Positions 18,585 through 27,964 of a DNA stretch of 64,000 nucleotides are shown in pieces. The notes below the pieces were generated by a model. It was given only the letters and a program-made list of their open reading frames with translations. It was not told where the DNA came from and ran no database searches. Made by a program: the position numbers and the translations under genes. The first letter of the stretch is position 1; each line of letters begins with the position of its first letter. Source of the stretch: Bradyrhizobium diazoefficiens (GTDB lineage Bacteria; Pseudomonadota; Alphaproteobacteria; Rhizobiales; Xanthobacteraceae); assembly GCF_016599855.1 (NCBI RefSeq), contig NZ_CP067041.1, forward strand, positions 6,726,501 through 6,790,500, read 5' to 3'.

Positions 18585-19784
18585 TCAAAACATCAAATTG
18601 TCCTTCACCAGAACCCAGCGGCCGCCCTTGACCTGCTGCACCTGGGTGATGGTGTTGGCCAGATGATCCGTCTTGGAGAACTTGGTCGGCGGCGAGTTGA
18701 AGATGTCGAGGAATTTCTCGCCCGACTCGAGCGAGTCCAGCATCTTCTGTCCCGTCAGATCCTTGCCCGCTCTATCCGCGTAGAAGGCGAAGGTCATCAC
18801 CGCGTTGTAGCCGATGATGGCTTGCGTATTGGCGTCGGTGCCAAACATCTTCTTATAGTTGATGAGCCAGTCGTGGACCTTGCCCTTGGCGGTGTCCTCA
18901 TAGGGAATCTCGAAGCCCGACGCCGCATAGAGGCCTTCGACCGCTTCCTTGCCGAGGGTCGGCACTTCCAGCACGTTGGTCGGCGTCGCGCCGAGGAAAG
19001 TGACGTCCCAGCCCAGTTTCCTCGCTTCCGTCATCGCGCCGATGGTCTCGCGGATCACGGTGCCGAGCACGACAAGATCGCAGCCATCGGACTTCATCTT
19101 CGCGACCTGCGCGCTAAAATCGGAAGCGCCGCGCTTGTAGCTCGTCACCGACGCCGGCTGCAGCTTCATCGCGGTCAATTGCTGGGTGAAGCCGTCGAGC
19201 ACGTTCTTTCCGTACTCGTCATCCTGATGCATGATGCAAGGCTTCTGGAAGTGCTTCCAATCCATCATGTACTTAAGCGCGGCGCGCGTGCTCTCGACAT
19301 AGGGCAGCAGATTGTTGAACTTCAAGCGCTCCTGCGGCTTGGCCGGATCGAACTTGAAGGTGAACTCGGCAGCGGTGAGCGGAAACAACTGGAGCACGCC
19401 GGCATCGAACAGGATGTCCTGCGCGGCGAGCACCGTCGGCGAGCCCATCGGGCCGATCATCGCGAAGATCTTGTCGCGTTCGACCATCTTCTGCGAGGCA
19501 AGCACGGCCTTCTTCGGATCATAGCCGTTGTCTTCCAGGATCATCTTGATCTTGCGCCCCTGGATCCCGCCGGCCGCGTTGATCTCCTCGACCGCCATCT
19601 TCATGCCGTTGGAGACCGGCACGCCCCACACCTTGATCGGGCCGGACAGATCCTGATGGGTGCCGACGACGATCTCGCTGGCCGAGATACCGTCATTGGT
19701 GACCTTGGTTTGCGCCAGGGACGGCTGACAGGCGAGCGCCACCGCGCCCACAGCAAGGCTAAACGCTTTCAACGATCTCGACAT
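18585..19784 (-). CDS. Branched-chain-type ABC transporter substrate-binding protein (LivK-like)
   Basis: 399 residues with a signal peptide (MSRSLKAFSLAVGAVALACQPSLAQ) followed by a periplasmic type I binding-protein fold: SEIVVGTHQDLSGP at the start and INAAGGIQGRKIKMILEDNGYDP are typical of Peripla_BP_6. The ATG at 19784 is preceded by GGAGAGGAGACGTCA and was preferred to the long upstream extension, which is not conserved-looking. It is the last gene of the H-M-G-F-ligase-K cluster. Binding proteins of this group take amino acids but also aromatic acids and other carboxylates. The neighbouring acyl-CoA ligase argues for a carboxylic acid ligand (inference). Confidence 0.9.
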   Translation of the reverse strand: MSRSLKAFSLAVGAVALACQPSLAQTKVTNDGISASEIVVGTHQDLSGPIKVWGVPVSNGMKMAVEEINAAGGIQGRKIKMILEDNGYDPKKAVLASQKMVERDKIFAMIGPMGSPTVLAAQDILFDAGVLQLFPLTAAEFTFKFDPAKPQERLKFNNLLPYVESTRAALKYMMDWKHFQKPCIMHQDDEYGKNVLDGFTQQLTAMKLQPASVTSYKRGASDFSAQVAKMKSDGCDLVVLGTVIRETIGAMTEARKLGWDVTFLGATPTNVLEVPTLGKEAVEGLYAASGFEIPYEDTAKGKVHDWLINYKKMFGTDANTQAIIGYNAVMTFAFYADRAGKDLTGQKMLDSLESGEKFLDIFNSPPTKFSKTDHLANTITQVQQVKGGRWVLVKDNLMF

Positions 19785-19864
19785 TGACGTCTCCTCTCCT
19801 TGGGGCCCGTATGACGCGAAGGGCGGGCCATCACTCCTTCGCTGCTTGTTTGCGCATGCGCGCG

Positions 19865-21703
19865 TCACGCCACCGCGCGTTCGCGATACATCGCCTCGAT
19901 TTCGGCGGCGTAGCGTTTGTTGACGAAATTGCGCTTGAGCTTCATCGTCGGCGTCAGCTCCTCGTCCTCCGGCGTGAGCTGGCGTTCGATCAGGTAGAAC
20001 TTCTTGATGGTTTCGACGCGGGCGAAATTGCCGTTGACCGCTTCGATTTCGTGCCAGATCAGGTCCTGGATCTCCGTCGCCCGGCACAGGCTGGCATAGT
20101 TGGTGAAGGGGATGTCGTGGTCCTGGGCGAATTTCTCGACGTTCTCCTGGTCGATCATGACGAGGCAGGTGAGATAGGGCCGCTTATCGCCGATCACGAC
20201 AGCGTCTGAGATGTAGGGCGAGAATTTGAGCTGGTTCTCGATCTCCGACGGCGTGATGTTCTTGCCGCCGGAGGTGATGATGATGTCCTTCATCCGGTCG
20301 GTGATGCGAACGAAGCCTTCGTTGTCGATAGTGCCGACGTCGCCGGTGTGCAGCCAGCCGCGGTGATCGATGGTCTCGGCCGTCTTCTCCGGCTGGTTCA
20401 GGTAGCCCATGAAGAGGAAGTCGCCTTTGATCAGGATCTCGCCGGTGGGCGACAACGCGACCTCGCCCCAGGGCACGGCCGTGCCGACCGAGCCGAGCTT
20501 GATGCGCTCTCCCGGCATCATGGTCGCGACCCCGCAATTCTCGGTCTGGCCGTAGACCTCGTGGATGTCGATGCCCAGCGCGAGGTACCAGCGGATCAGA
20601 TCCGGCGCGATCGGAGCTGCGCCGGTAAAGGCGATGCGGCAGCGGTCGAGCCCGATCATGCGTCGGATGTTGCGGAAGGCGAGCTGGTAAGCGACGCGAT
20701 TGGCAATGCGCAGCGCCAGCGGCGGCGTCTTGCGCTCGATCCGGTAATCGACCATGCGATAACCGATTCCGATGGCGCGGCGATAGACCCATTGCTGGAG
20801 CGGCGTCGCGTCTTTCAGCGCGATGGTGATGGCGGAATAGAACTTTTCCCAGATCCGTGGCACCGCGAGGAACACGGTCGGCTGCACCTCGCGCAGATTG
20901 TCCGGTACAGTCTCGGGGCTCTCGGCAAAATTCATTACCGAGCCCAGCGCGACTGAGATGTAGTAGCCGCCGACGCGCTCGGCGACGTGGCAGAGCGGCA
21001 GGAACAGCAGCCGGTCCTCGTCCTCCCGCGCCGGGATGAAATCGTTGGCGTGCCGCATCTGGTGCGTGACGCTGCGGTTGGCATGCATCGCGCCCTTGGG
21101 CGGGCCGGTCGTGCCGGATGTATAGACCAGAATAGCGAGATCGCCGGCGCTGCGGCTGTCGATCATCTCCTGCCACAGCGCCTCGCGGCCGACCATGTGG
21201 TTGCGGCCGAGCGCACGAAACTCGTCGAGCGACATCACCATGTCGTCGGAGAAGCCGCTGAGGCCCTCCATGTCGAACACGACGATCCGCTGCAGGCTGG
21301 GACAGCGCGCGCGGCAGGCGAGGATCTTATCGAGTTGCTCCTCGTCCTCGGCGAAGATCACCCGCGTCGTGGAATCGTTTACGAGATATTCGATCTGGGC
21401 CGACGCATCGGTCGGATAGATGCCTGACGAGACGCCGCCGGCGCACAGGATGCCCATGTCTGCGTAGATCCAGTCGGGGACGGCGTTGGCGACGATCGAG
21501 GCGACGTCGCCCGGCATGAAGCCGACAGCACGAAGGCCGTAGGCGATTTCCTTCGAGATTTGCAGCCATTCGCGCCAGCTCGTCGGCTGCCAGATGCCGA
21601 ATTTCTTCTCGCGGATTGCAGGCCGGTCGCCGCGCACCTCTGCGGCACGCAGGAAACTTCTCGCGATCGTATCAGCGACCGTCAGCACTGCCGGTCGGGC
21701 CAT
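19865..21703 (-). CDS. AMP-dependent acyl-CoA synthetase / long-chain fatty-acid-CoA ligase
   Basis: 612 residues of the ANL adenylating superfamily, FadD15/long-chain type. The P-loop motif YTSGTTGPPKG, the A5-type motif VYGQTENCG and the HTGDVG plus DRMKDIIITSGGKNI segments are all present, so the active site is complete. It should activate a carboxylic acid to its CoA ester using ATP. ATG at 21703 has CAGGAGGAGACGCG just upstream and was chosen over an upstream in-frame start at 21820, which would run into livF. It sits inside the ABC operon between the ATPase and binding-protein genes, suggesting that uptake and CoA activation of one substrate are coupled. The exact acid is unknown. Confidence 0.92.
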   Translation of the reverse strand: MARPAVLTVADTIARSFLRAAEVRGDRPAIREKKFGIWQPTSWREWLQISKEIAYGLRAVGFMPGDVASIVANAVPDWIYADMGILCAGGVSSGIYPTDASAQIEYLVNDSTTRVIFAEDEEQLDKILACRARCPSLQRIVVFDMEGLSGFSDDMVMSLDEFRALGRNHMVGREALWQEMIDSRSAGDLAILVYTSGTTGPPKGAMHANRSVTHQMRHANDFIPAREDEDRLLFLPLCHVAERVGGYYISVALGSVMNFAESPETVPDNLREVQPTVFLAVPRIWEKFYSAITIALKDATPLQQWVYRRAIGIGYRMVDYRIERKTPPLALRIANRVAYQLAFRNIRRMIGLDRCRIAFTGAAPIAPDLIRWYLALGIDIHEVYGQTENCGVATMMPGERIKLGSVGTAVPWGEVALSPTGEILIKGDFLFMGYLNQPEKTAETIDHRGWLHTGDVGTIDNEGFVRITDRMKDIIITSGGKNITPSEIENQLKFSPYISDAVVIGDKRPYLTCLVMIDQENVEKFAQDHDIPFTNYASLCRATEIQDLIWHEIEAVNGNFARVETIKKFYLIERQLTPEDEELTPTMKLKRNFVNKRYAAEIEAMYRERAVA

Positions 21704-21734
21704 GCGCGTCTCCTCCTGTCGCTCTAACGCAAGC

Positions 21735-22523
21735 TCATCGCCAGGTCTTCTTCTTTTTCCAGCGCCGCTCACCTCGCGCGCCGGCTTCCTTGGCGCCAAG
21801 ATAGAACTCCTGGATGTCATGAGAATGCATCAAGCGGTCGCAGCTGTCGTTCATCACGATGCGGCCGATCTCGAGCACATAGCCGTAATGCGCGGTCTCC
21901 AGCGCGACCTTTGCGTTCTGCTCGACCAGCAGGATCGACATGCCCTGCTCCTCGTTGACGCGGCGGATGATGGTGAAAATCTCCTTCACCAGGATCGGCG
22001 ACAGGCCGAGCGACGGCTCGTCGAGCAGCAACAGCCTCGGGCGGTTCATCAGCGCGCGCCCGATCGCGAGCATCTGCTGCTCGCCGCCGGAGAGCTGGCC
22101 GGCGGGCTGGTCGATGCGCTCCTTCAGGCGCGGGAAATAGCCGTAGATGCGATCGAGATCCTCGGCGACGGCCCCGCGATCGCGGCGCGGATAAGCGCCC
22201 ATCATCAGGTTCTCGCGCACCGAGAGGAACGGGAACACCTCGCGCCCTTCCGGCACATGGCTGAGGCCGAGACGAACGATCCTGTCGGCCTCCATGCGCT
22301 GGATCGGCTTGCCTAAAAACTCGATCGAGCCCTTCTGCGGATCGAGGATGCCGGAGATGGTCTTCAGTACCGTGGTCTTGCCCGCGCCGTTGGCGCCGAG
22401 CAGCGTGACGATGCGGCCGCGCGGCACCTCCAGCGAGATGCCGCGGATCGCCATAATCGGCCCGTAATAGCTCTCGATGTTGGAGAGCTTCAGGATGATG
22501 TCGGGCGGAGCAGTGGCATCCAT
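21735..22523 (-). CDS. ABC transporter ATP-binding protein, LivF type
   Basis: 262 residues with Walker A GANGAGKTT, signature LSGGEQQ and Walker B LLLLDEPSLGL. LNIESYYGPI-type N-terminus and the length match LivF. It is the second ATPase of a branched-chain-type importer and works on the cytoplasmic face with the LivG-type ATPase just upstream (4-bp gap). The C-terminus is basic and ends KKKKTWR, an extension slightly longer than usual. Confidence 0.93.
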   Translation of the reverse strand: MDATAPPDIILKLSNIESYYGPIMAIRGISLEVPRGRIVTLLGANGAGKTTVLKTISGILDPQKGSIEFLGKPIQRMEADRIVRLGLSHVPEGREVFPFLSVRENLMMGAYPRRDRGAVAEDLDRIYGYFPRLKERIDQPAGQLSGGEQQMLAIGRALMNRPRLLLLDEPSLGLSPILVKEIFTIIRRVNEEQGMSILLVEQNAKVALETAHYGYVLEIGRIVMNDSCDRLMHSHDIQEFYLGAKEAGARGERRWKKKKTWR

Positions 22524-22527
22524 CGCG

Positions 22528-23286
22528 TCAGGCTCCCAGATACGCGGCGACGACGTCGGGGTGCTGCTGCACCTCGGCCGGCGAGCCCATCGCGAGCACG
22601 CGGCCGTAGTTCAGCGCGATGACGCGATCGGAGACACGGTTGACCAGCGACATGTCGTGCTCGACCATCAGCACGGTGACGCCGAGCTCGCTCTTCATGT
22701 CGCGGATCCAGAACGACATGTCGTCGGTCTCTTCGACGTTCAGGCCGGAAGACGGCTCGTCGAGCAGGATCAGTTTTGGTTCCGAGCAGAGCGCGCGCGC
22801 GAGCTCGATCACTTTACGCACACCGTAGGGCAGGCCCGAGATCAGCTTGTCGCGATAGGCTTCGAGATCGAGGAACTCGATGACCTGCTCGACCCTGCGG
22901 CGATGCAGCTTCTCGTTGGCGCGCACACTCGGCAGGAAGAGCAATTCCTGCCAGAGCTGCGTGGTGGAATGCCGGTGACGGCCGACTAGGAGGTTCGACA
23001 GCACCGTCGCGTTCTCGAACAGCTCGATGTTCTGGAAGGTGCGGGCAATACCGAGCCTGGCGATGTCGTATGCCGGCTGTTCCGTGATGTCCTGGTCCTC
23101 GAAGAAGATGCGGCCCGAGGTCGGCTGGTAGATCCGCGAGATCAGATTGAAGATCGAGCTCTTGCCTGCACCGTTGGGACCGATGATCGAGAGGATCTCG
23201 CCCTTCTCGACCGCGAACGACACGGCATCGACGGCTTTCAGTCCGCCGAAATGCAGCGACAGATTCTCCGCGCGGAAATAGCTCAT
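22528..23286 (-). CDS. ABC transporter ATP-binding protein, LivG type
   Basis: 252 residues with Walker A GPNGAGKSS and Walker B LILLDEPSSGL, ending with the LivG-type segment ALNYGRVLAMGSPAEVQQHPDVVAAYLGA. The signature is unusual: at the expected place the sequence reads LPYGVRKVIELARAL, where LSGGQQ is normal, but this YG(x)R(R/K) form is common among LivG proteins. The ATG overlaps the stop of the permease gene before it (ATGA), so the two are translationally coupled. Confidence 0.93.
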   Translation of the reverse strand: MSYFRAENLSLHFGGLKAVDAVSFAVEKGEILSIIGPNGAGKSSIFNLISRIYQPTSGRIFFEDQDITEQPAYDIARLGIARTFQNIELFENATVLSNLLVGRHRHSTTQLWQELLFLPSVRANEKLHRRRVEQVIEFLDLEAYRDKLISGLPYGVRKVIELARALCSEPKLILLDEPSSGLNVEETDDMSFWIRDMKSELGVTVLMVEHDMSLVNRVSDRVIALNYGRVLAMGSPAEVQQHPDVVAAYLGA

Positions 23287-24434
23287 CGGTTGCGCTCCGA
23301 CTTCACGTAGATCTTCTGCCGCTTGAAGGTCGAGCGCTTGTAGAGCGGGAAAAGCTGGAAGAAGAGTTTTATCTTGAGCCAGCGGCCGTAGATGCCGAGC
23401 GGCTCGAACAGCACGAACAACATGATGATGATGCCATAGATCGCGCCCTTGAGGCCATTGAGCGAGGCGAACGCCGCAACCTTCGACTGGACATTGCCCG
23501 CAGTCGCTGGACCTGCGCCGAACGTCGCGACGATACCGGAGATGATACCGGGCATGTCGTCCTTGAGATACGTCAGGAACGGATCGATCATGACGATGAA
23601 GATCGCGCCGAGCACCGCGCCGTGCAGGCTGAAGGTGCCGCCGATCAGGATCACGATGATGAACTCGATCGAGAGCTGCAGCGTGAACATCTCCGGCGAG
23701 ATGAAGGAGAGCTTGTGCGCAAACAGCACGCCGGCAAAGCCGGTGATCGCCGCGGAGATCGCAAAGGACTTTACTTTATAGAGCGCGACGTTGACGCCCA
23801 TGCTGCGGGCGGCCGTCTCGGAGTCGCGGATCGCGACGAAGGCGCGGCCCGTCGGCGAGCGCAAGAGATTGAGCGTGCCGACGATGGTCAGCACCAGCAC
23901 CGCAACGCAGAGGAAATAGAAGGTCGGGCTGTCGCGCGAGACTGTGACGCCAAGCAGCGATAATGCCTTGACCCGCATGCCCTCGTTGCCATTGGTGACG
24001 CTTTCCCAGCGCGCCAGAATCTCCTCGACGATGAAGGCGAAGGAAATCGTGGCGATGACGAGGTAGATGCCCTGCAGCCGCAGCGCGGGAAAGCCGACCA
24101 GCGCGCCGATACAGCCGGTCAGGACGCCAGCGGCAAGGAAATAGATCGGAAACGGCACATTGTATTTCTGGAGGTAAGCCGCCGTGTAGGCGCCTATCGC
24201 GAGAAACGCGGCATGCCCGAGCGAGGCCTGCCCCGTAAAACCGGTCAGGATCAGCAGCGCGACACCGACGGTCGCATAGATGCAGACGAAGACGAGCTGG
24301 CTCATCAGATAGCTGGAAAGCACGTAAGGCGCGACCAGCAGCACGGCGAGCAGGAGGCCATAGGAGACGACGTAGCCCGAATGCGGAAACAGCCTGATGT
24401 CGTCCTCATAGTCGGTCTTGAACAGGAAGCGCAT
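23283..24434 (-). CDS. ABC transporter permease, LivM type
   Basis: 383 residues, very hydrophobic, with about ten predicted helices and the LivM hallmark GQASLGHAAFLAIGAY. The signal AIRDSETAARSMGVN is the cytoplasmic EAA-like loop that contacts the ATPases. ATG at 24434 was preferred to a 24851 start because the upstream extension is an arginine-rich shadow of livH. Only 5 bp separate it from the livH stop. The C-terminal 60 residues extend past the usual LivM end. Confidence 0.92.
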   Translation of the reverse strand: MRFLFKTDYEDDIRLFPHSGYVVSYGLLLAVLLVAPYVLSSYLMSQLVFVCIYATVGVALLILTGFTGQASLGHAAFLAIGAYTAAYLQKYNVPFPIYFLAAGVLTGCIGALVGFPALRLQGIYLVIATISFAFIVEEILARWESVTNGNEGMRVKALSLLGVTVSRDSPTFYFLCVAVLVLTIVGTLNLLRSPTGRAFVAIRDSETAARSMGVNVALYKVKSFAISAAITGFAGVLFAHKLSFISPEMFTLQLSIEFIIVILIGGTFSLHGAVLGAIFIVMIDPFLTYLKDDMPGIISGIVATFGAGPATAGNVQSKVAAFASLNGLKGAIYGIIIMLFVLFEPLGIYGRWLKIKLFFQLFPLYKRSTFKRQKIYVKSERNR

Positions 24435-24439
24435 CGCGT

Positions 24440-25315
24440 TCAGACCTTCTTGCGGGCGTGAAGGCCGAACAGGCCCTCGGGCTTCAGCAGCAGCACCGCG
24501 AGCAGCACGATGTAGGGCGCGACGTCCTTCCAGCCCTCGGGCAGATAGAAGCCGGCCATGCTCTCGATCACGCCGATCAGGACGCCGCCGACCACCGCGC
24601 CGGGAATTGAGCCGAAGCCGCCGAGCACCGCAGCGGGAAAAGCCTTGAGGCCGAGCACGAGGCCGACATTGGAATGGATGAAGGTGATCGGCGCCAGCAG
24701 CACGCCGGCGCAGGTCGCAACCGCGGCGCTGATCGCCCAGACGGTCGACACCACGCGCTTGACCGGGATGCCCATGTAGTAAGCCGCCAGCATATTCTCG
24801 GAACTGGCGCGCATCGCGGTGCCGAGCGTGGTCTTGTTGAAGAACAGCCAAAGCAGCGCGCAGAGGATGATCGTCGCCGCGATCACCGAGAGCTTGTCAT
24901 GAGCGAGCACCAGCGAGCCGATGCGCAGCACGCCCTGGCTGAACGGCGTCTCGATCTTGAAATCGTCGGTGCCCCAGATCATGCCGGCGACCGAGCGCAG
25001 GAAATAGCCGAGACCGATGGTAGCCATGATGATGGAGAATTGCGGATAGCCTAGGATCGGCCGCACCACGATCCGCTCCGCCAGCATGCCGAACAGCGCC
25101 ATCGCGGCCACCGCACCGGCAAAGCCGATCCAGTAGTTCAGGCCCATCATGCCGATGAAGGTGAAGGCGAAGAAGCCGCCCAGCATCATCAGGTCGCCCT
25201 GGGCGAAATTGACGACCTCAGTGGCCTTGTAGACGAGCACGAAACCAAGTGCGATCAGGCCATAGACACAGCCGAGCGCAACACCACTGACCAGCTGCTG
25301 AACGAAATCCAGCAT
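24440..25315 (-). CDS. ABC transporter permease, LivH type
   Basis: 291 residues, with about eight predicted helices, the LivH motif GLIALGFVLVYKATEVVNFAQGD near the N-terminus, and a central EAA-like loop (GTAMRASSENMLAAYYMGI). It is the first gene of the operon. The start ATG at 25315 follows GGGAGGACGCGGCG, a good ribosome site, and is better than the alternative at 25336. The 212 bp before it separate the operon from the divergent ABC ATPase gene and must hold both promoters. Confidence 0.92.
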   Translation of the reverse strand: MLDFVQQLVSGVALGCVYGLIALGFVLVYKATEVVNFAQGDLMMLGGFFAFTFIGMMGLNYWIGFAGAVAAMALFGMLAERIVVRPILGYPQFSIIMATIGLGYFLRSVAGMIWGTDDFKIETPFSQGVLRIGSLVLAHDKLSVIAATIILCALLWLFFNKTTLGTAMRASSENMLAAYYMGIPVKRVVSTVWAISAAVATCAGVLLAPITFIHSNVGLVLGLKAFPAAVLGGFGSIPGAVVGGVLIGVIESMAGFYLPEGWKDVAPYIVLLAVLLLKPEGLFGLHARKKV

Positions 25316-25527
25316 CGCCGCGTCCTCCCGATACAACCAGCGGTTCTTGACGACCGCCTTGCCGCATCTTGTGTCCAGCCGCTACGCAGTCGCTTCGCTG
25401 CGTGAGCGCCATTTGTCCCGGTACCAATTCAGCCTGAACCACCGAGCCCTGTCAACAAACGGTGACTTGCCTTTAGTCCAAGGCGCAGTCGAAGTCGGAT
25501 GCTGGAATTTGCGGCGGTGGATTCACA

Positions 25528-26337
25528 GTGCCGAAACATCTTCGGGTCATGGTCGCGAGCAATGCAAAACCGGATGGTGTGGCCGTCATGAAGCCGGACA
25601 GCTCGGCGCTCGAAGTCTTGGGGTTAACGAAGCGTTTTGACCGTTTGGCGGTCGACAGCCTCGATCTCACCATTCATGCTGGCGAGTTCTATGCGCTGGT
25701 CGGCCCCAATGGTGCCGGCAAGACCACCACTTTGCGCATGGTTGCAGGCCTGCTCAGGCCCGACGACGGCGGCGTTTCGATCTTCGGCATCGATGCACTC
25801 CAAAATCCGGTTGCGGCCAAGCAGGTGATGGCATGGGTCTCCGACGAGCCCATGATCTACGACAAGCTCACCCCGCTCGAATATCTCGAGTTCGTCGCCG
25901 GCCTCTGGGGTATCGCACCATCAGCCTCGCAAGCGGTCGCCGAGGAGCTCCTGAGCTCGCTCGGGCTCGAGCCGCACCGGCACGAACGCTGCGAAGGTTT
26001 CTCCAAGGGCATGCGCCAGAAGGTGGCTCTCGCCGGCGCGCTGGTGCACGATCCCCGCCTCATCATCCTCGACGAGCCGCTGACTGGCCTCGATGCCGTC
26101 TCGGCGCGTCATGTGAAGGGACTGCTGGGTGAACGCGTCCGCGCCGGCTGCACCGTGATCATGACAACGCATATTCTCGAGGTAGCCGAACGCATGGCCG
26201 ACCGCATCGGCGTGATCGCCGCAGGGCGTCTCGTTGCCGAGGGCACGCTGACCGAGCTGCGTCAGCAGAACGGCCATGCCGACACCAGCCTCGAAGATCT
26301 CTTCATCGCGCTGGTGACGCTCCAGGAAGCGGCATGA
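25528..26337 (+). CDS. ABC transporter ATP-binding protein (ABC-2 type)
   Basis: Up to 269 residues. Walker A GPNGAGKTTT, signature FSKGMRQKVALAGAL and Walker B LIILDEPLTGLDA are intact. The family is the CcmA/NatA-like exporter ATPase group. Starts at GTG 25528, ATG 25549 and ATG 25588 are all possible. The domain begins at about MKPDSSALEV, so 25588 is the most conservative. The stop overlaps the start of the next gene, the membrane partner. Substrate unknown. Confidence 0.88.
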   Translation: MPKHLRVMVASNAKPDGVAVMKPDSSALEVLGLTKRFDRLAVDSLDLTIHAGEFYALVGPNGAGKTTTLRMVAGLLRPDDGGVSIFGIDALQNPVAAKQVMAWVSDEPMIYDKLTPLEYLEFVAGLWGIAPSASQAVAEELLSSLGLEPHRHERCEGFSKGMRQKVALAGALVHDPRLIILDEPLTGLDAVSARHVKGLLGERVRAGCTVIMTTHILEVAERMADRIGVIAAGRLVAEGTLTELRQQNGHADTSLEDLFIALVTLQEAA

Positions 26338-27860
26338 GTTCGGCGACTGCCCTGTCGTGGTTTGCCCGTCACGAGCTACGCCTCGCCTGGCGCGAATGGT
26401 TAGCCATGATGACCGGCGGCCGGCGCCGGCGCGCGCGCGCCGCAATGATCGGCCTACTCTTCTTCGCCGCGCTCCTGCACGTGCCGGCCTGGGCGGTGAT
26501 CGGCCGCTTCGCCAATCTGCAGCTGCCGCTCGACAAATCCTCGCTGATCGTGATCTCGGCGACGATCTTTCTCGCCTGGACCTTGATGCTGTCGCAGGCG
26601 ATCGAATCCGTAACGCGGGTGTTTTACGCCCGCGCCGACCTCGATCTGATCATGTCCTCGCCGGCGAGGCTGGCCAATCTGTTCTCGGTCCGGATCGCCG
26701 CGATCGCGCTCACCGTCACCGTGATGGCTCTGTTGTTCTCGACGCCCTTTATCGACGTGCTGGTGATCGGCGGCGGCGCGCGCTGGCTTGCGGCCTTCGG
26801 CGTGGTCGTCGCGATGGGCCTGTCGGCGGCGGCGATCGCGATTGCCATCACCATCCTGCTGTTTCGCCTGAGCGGCCCGGCGCGCACGCGCTTCGTGGCC
26901 CAGATCCTGGCCGCGATCATCGGCGCAGGTTTCGTGATCGCGCTCCAGGTCGCAGCGATCATCTCCTATGGCACGCTGTCGCGCTTCACCATCCTGACCT
27001 CCGGCACCGTCGCCGGCTACGCCCCCGATGTCGACAGCATCTGGTGGTGGCCGGCGCGCGCGATCATGGGTGACAGCGAGGCGCTGCTGCTGCTGCTCGC
27101 CCTCGGGCTGTTGCTACTCGGAAGCGTGATGGCGATGTTCTCGGGCCGCTTCGCCGACACCGCGATCGAGGCCGCCGCTTACGGCGCATCCAGCCGCAAA
27201 CGCGCAAAGGACCGTCCCTTCCGCGGCGGCTCGCGGCAGCAGGCGCTACGGCGCAAGGAATTCATGCTGCTGTGGCGCGATCCCTGGCTGATCTCGCAGA
27301 CGCTGATGCAGCTGCTTTATCTGGTGCCGCCGGCGCTGCTGCTATGGCGCAGCTTTGGCGACAGCTCGGCGGCGCTGACGCTGATCTCGCCGGTGATCGT
27401 GATGGCGGCTGGACAGCTCGCCGGCGGGCTGGCCTGGCTGGCGATCTCCGGTGAGGACGCGCCCGATCTGGTCGCGACCGCGCCGCTGACGCCCTCCAGC
27501 GTCATCCGCGCCAAAATTGAGGTGGTGCTGATCGCAATCGCTACCATCTTCAGTCCGCTGGTTGCGGCGCTGGTTTTCGCCTCACCATTCCAGGCCGCGA
27601 TCACGGCAGCCATGATCATCGTCAGCGCGGCCTCCGCCACCGCGATCCAGCTCTGGTTCCGGGTCCAGGCCCGACGCAGCCAATTCCGCCGCCGCCAGAC
27701 CTCGTCCCGGCTGGCGACCTTCGCCGAAGCCTTCTCCTCGATCGGCTGGGCCGCCACTGCCGCGCTGCTGCTCACGCTTCCGATCGCCGGCACCATCAGC
27801 GGCCTGATCACGGCGGGTCTGATCGCGATCACCTGGAAGTTCAGCCCGCGGCGCGACTAA
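26334..27860 (+). CDS. ABC-2 type permease, large membrane protein
   Basis: 508 residues with roughly ten to twelve predicted hydrophobic segments spread over the whole length and a basic stretch near 285-305 (ASSRKRAKDRPFRGGS). The length fits a fused exporter permease with two six-helix halves. It overlaps the ATPase gene by 4 bp (ATGA), so the pair forms one transporter. No family signature reveals the cargo. It could export a lipid, a peptide or a drug. Confidence 0.8.
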   Translation: MSSATALSWFARHELRLAWREWLAMMTGGRRRRARAAMIGLLFFAALLHVPAWAVIGRFANLQLPLDKSSLIVISATIFLAWTLMLSQAIESVTRVFYARADLDLIMSSPARLANLFSVRIAAIALTVTVMALLFSTPFIDVLVIGGGARWLAAFGVVVAMGLSAAAIAIAITILLFRLSGPARTRFVAQILAAIIGAGFVIALQVAAIISYGTLSRFTILTSGTVAGYAPDVDSIWWWPARAIMGDSEALLLLLALGLLLLGSVMAMFSGRFADTAIEAAAYGASSRKRAKDRPFRGGSRQQALRRKEFMLLWRDPWLISQTLMQLLYLVPPALLLWRSFGDSSAALTLISPVIVMAAGQLAGGLAWLAISGEDAPDLVATAPLTPSSVIRAKIEVVLIAIATIFSPLVAALVFASPFQAAITAAMIIVSAASATAIQLWFRVQARRSQFRRRQTSSRLATFAEAFSSIGWAATAALLLTLPIAGTISGLITAGLIAITWKFSPRRD

Positions 27861-27964
27861 AGGCGGGACTGAAGGTGCGCCACTGACGCGCTGTTGATCG
27901 CACCGTGTTGGCCACGCGGAGCATTGCACGCTAGACTTTCCCTGGAAGTCATCAGGGACTAGAT

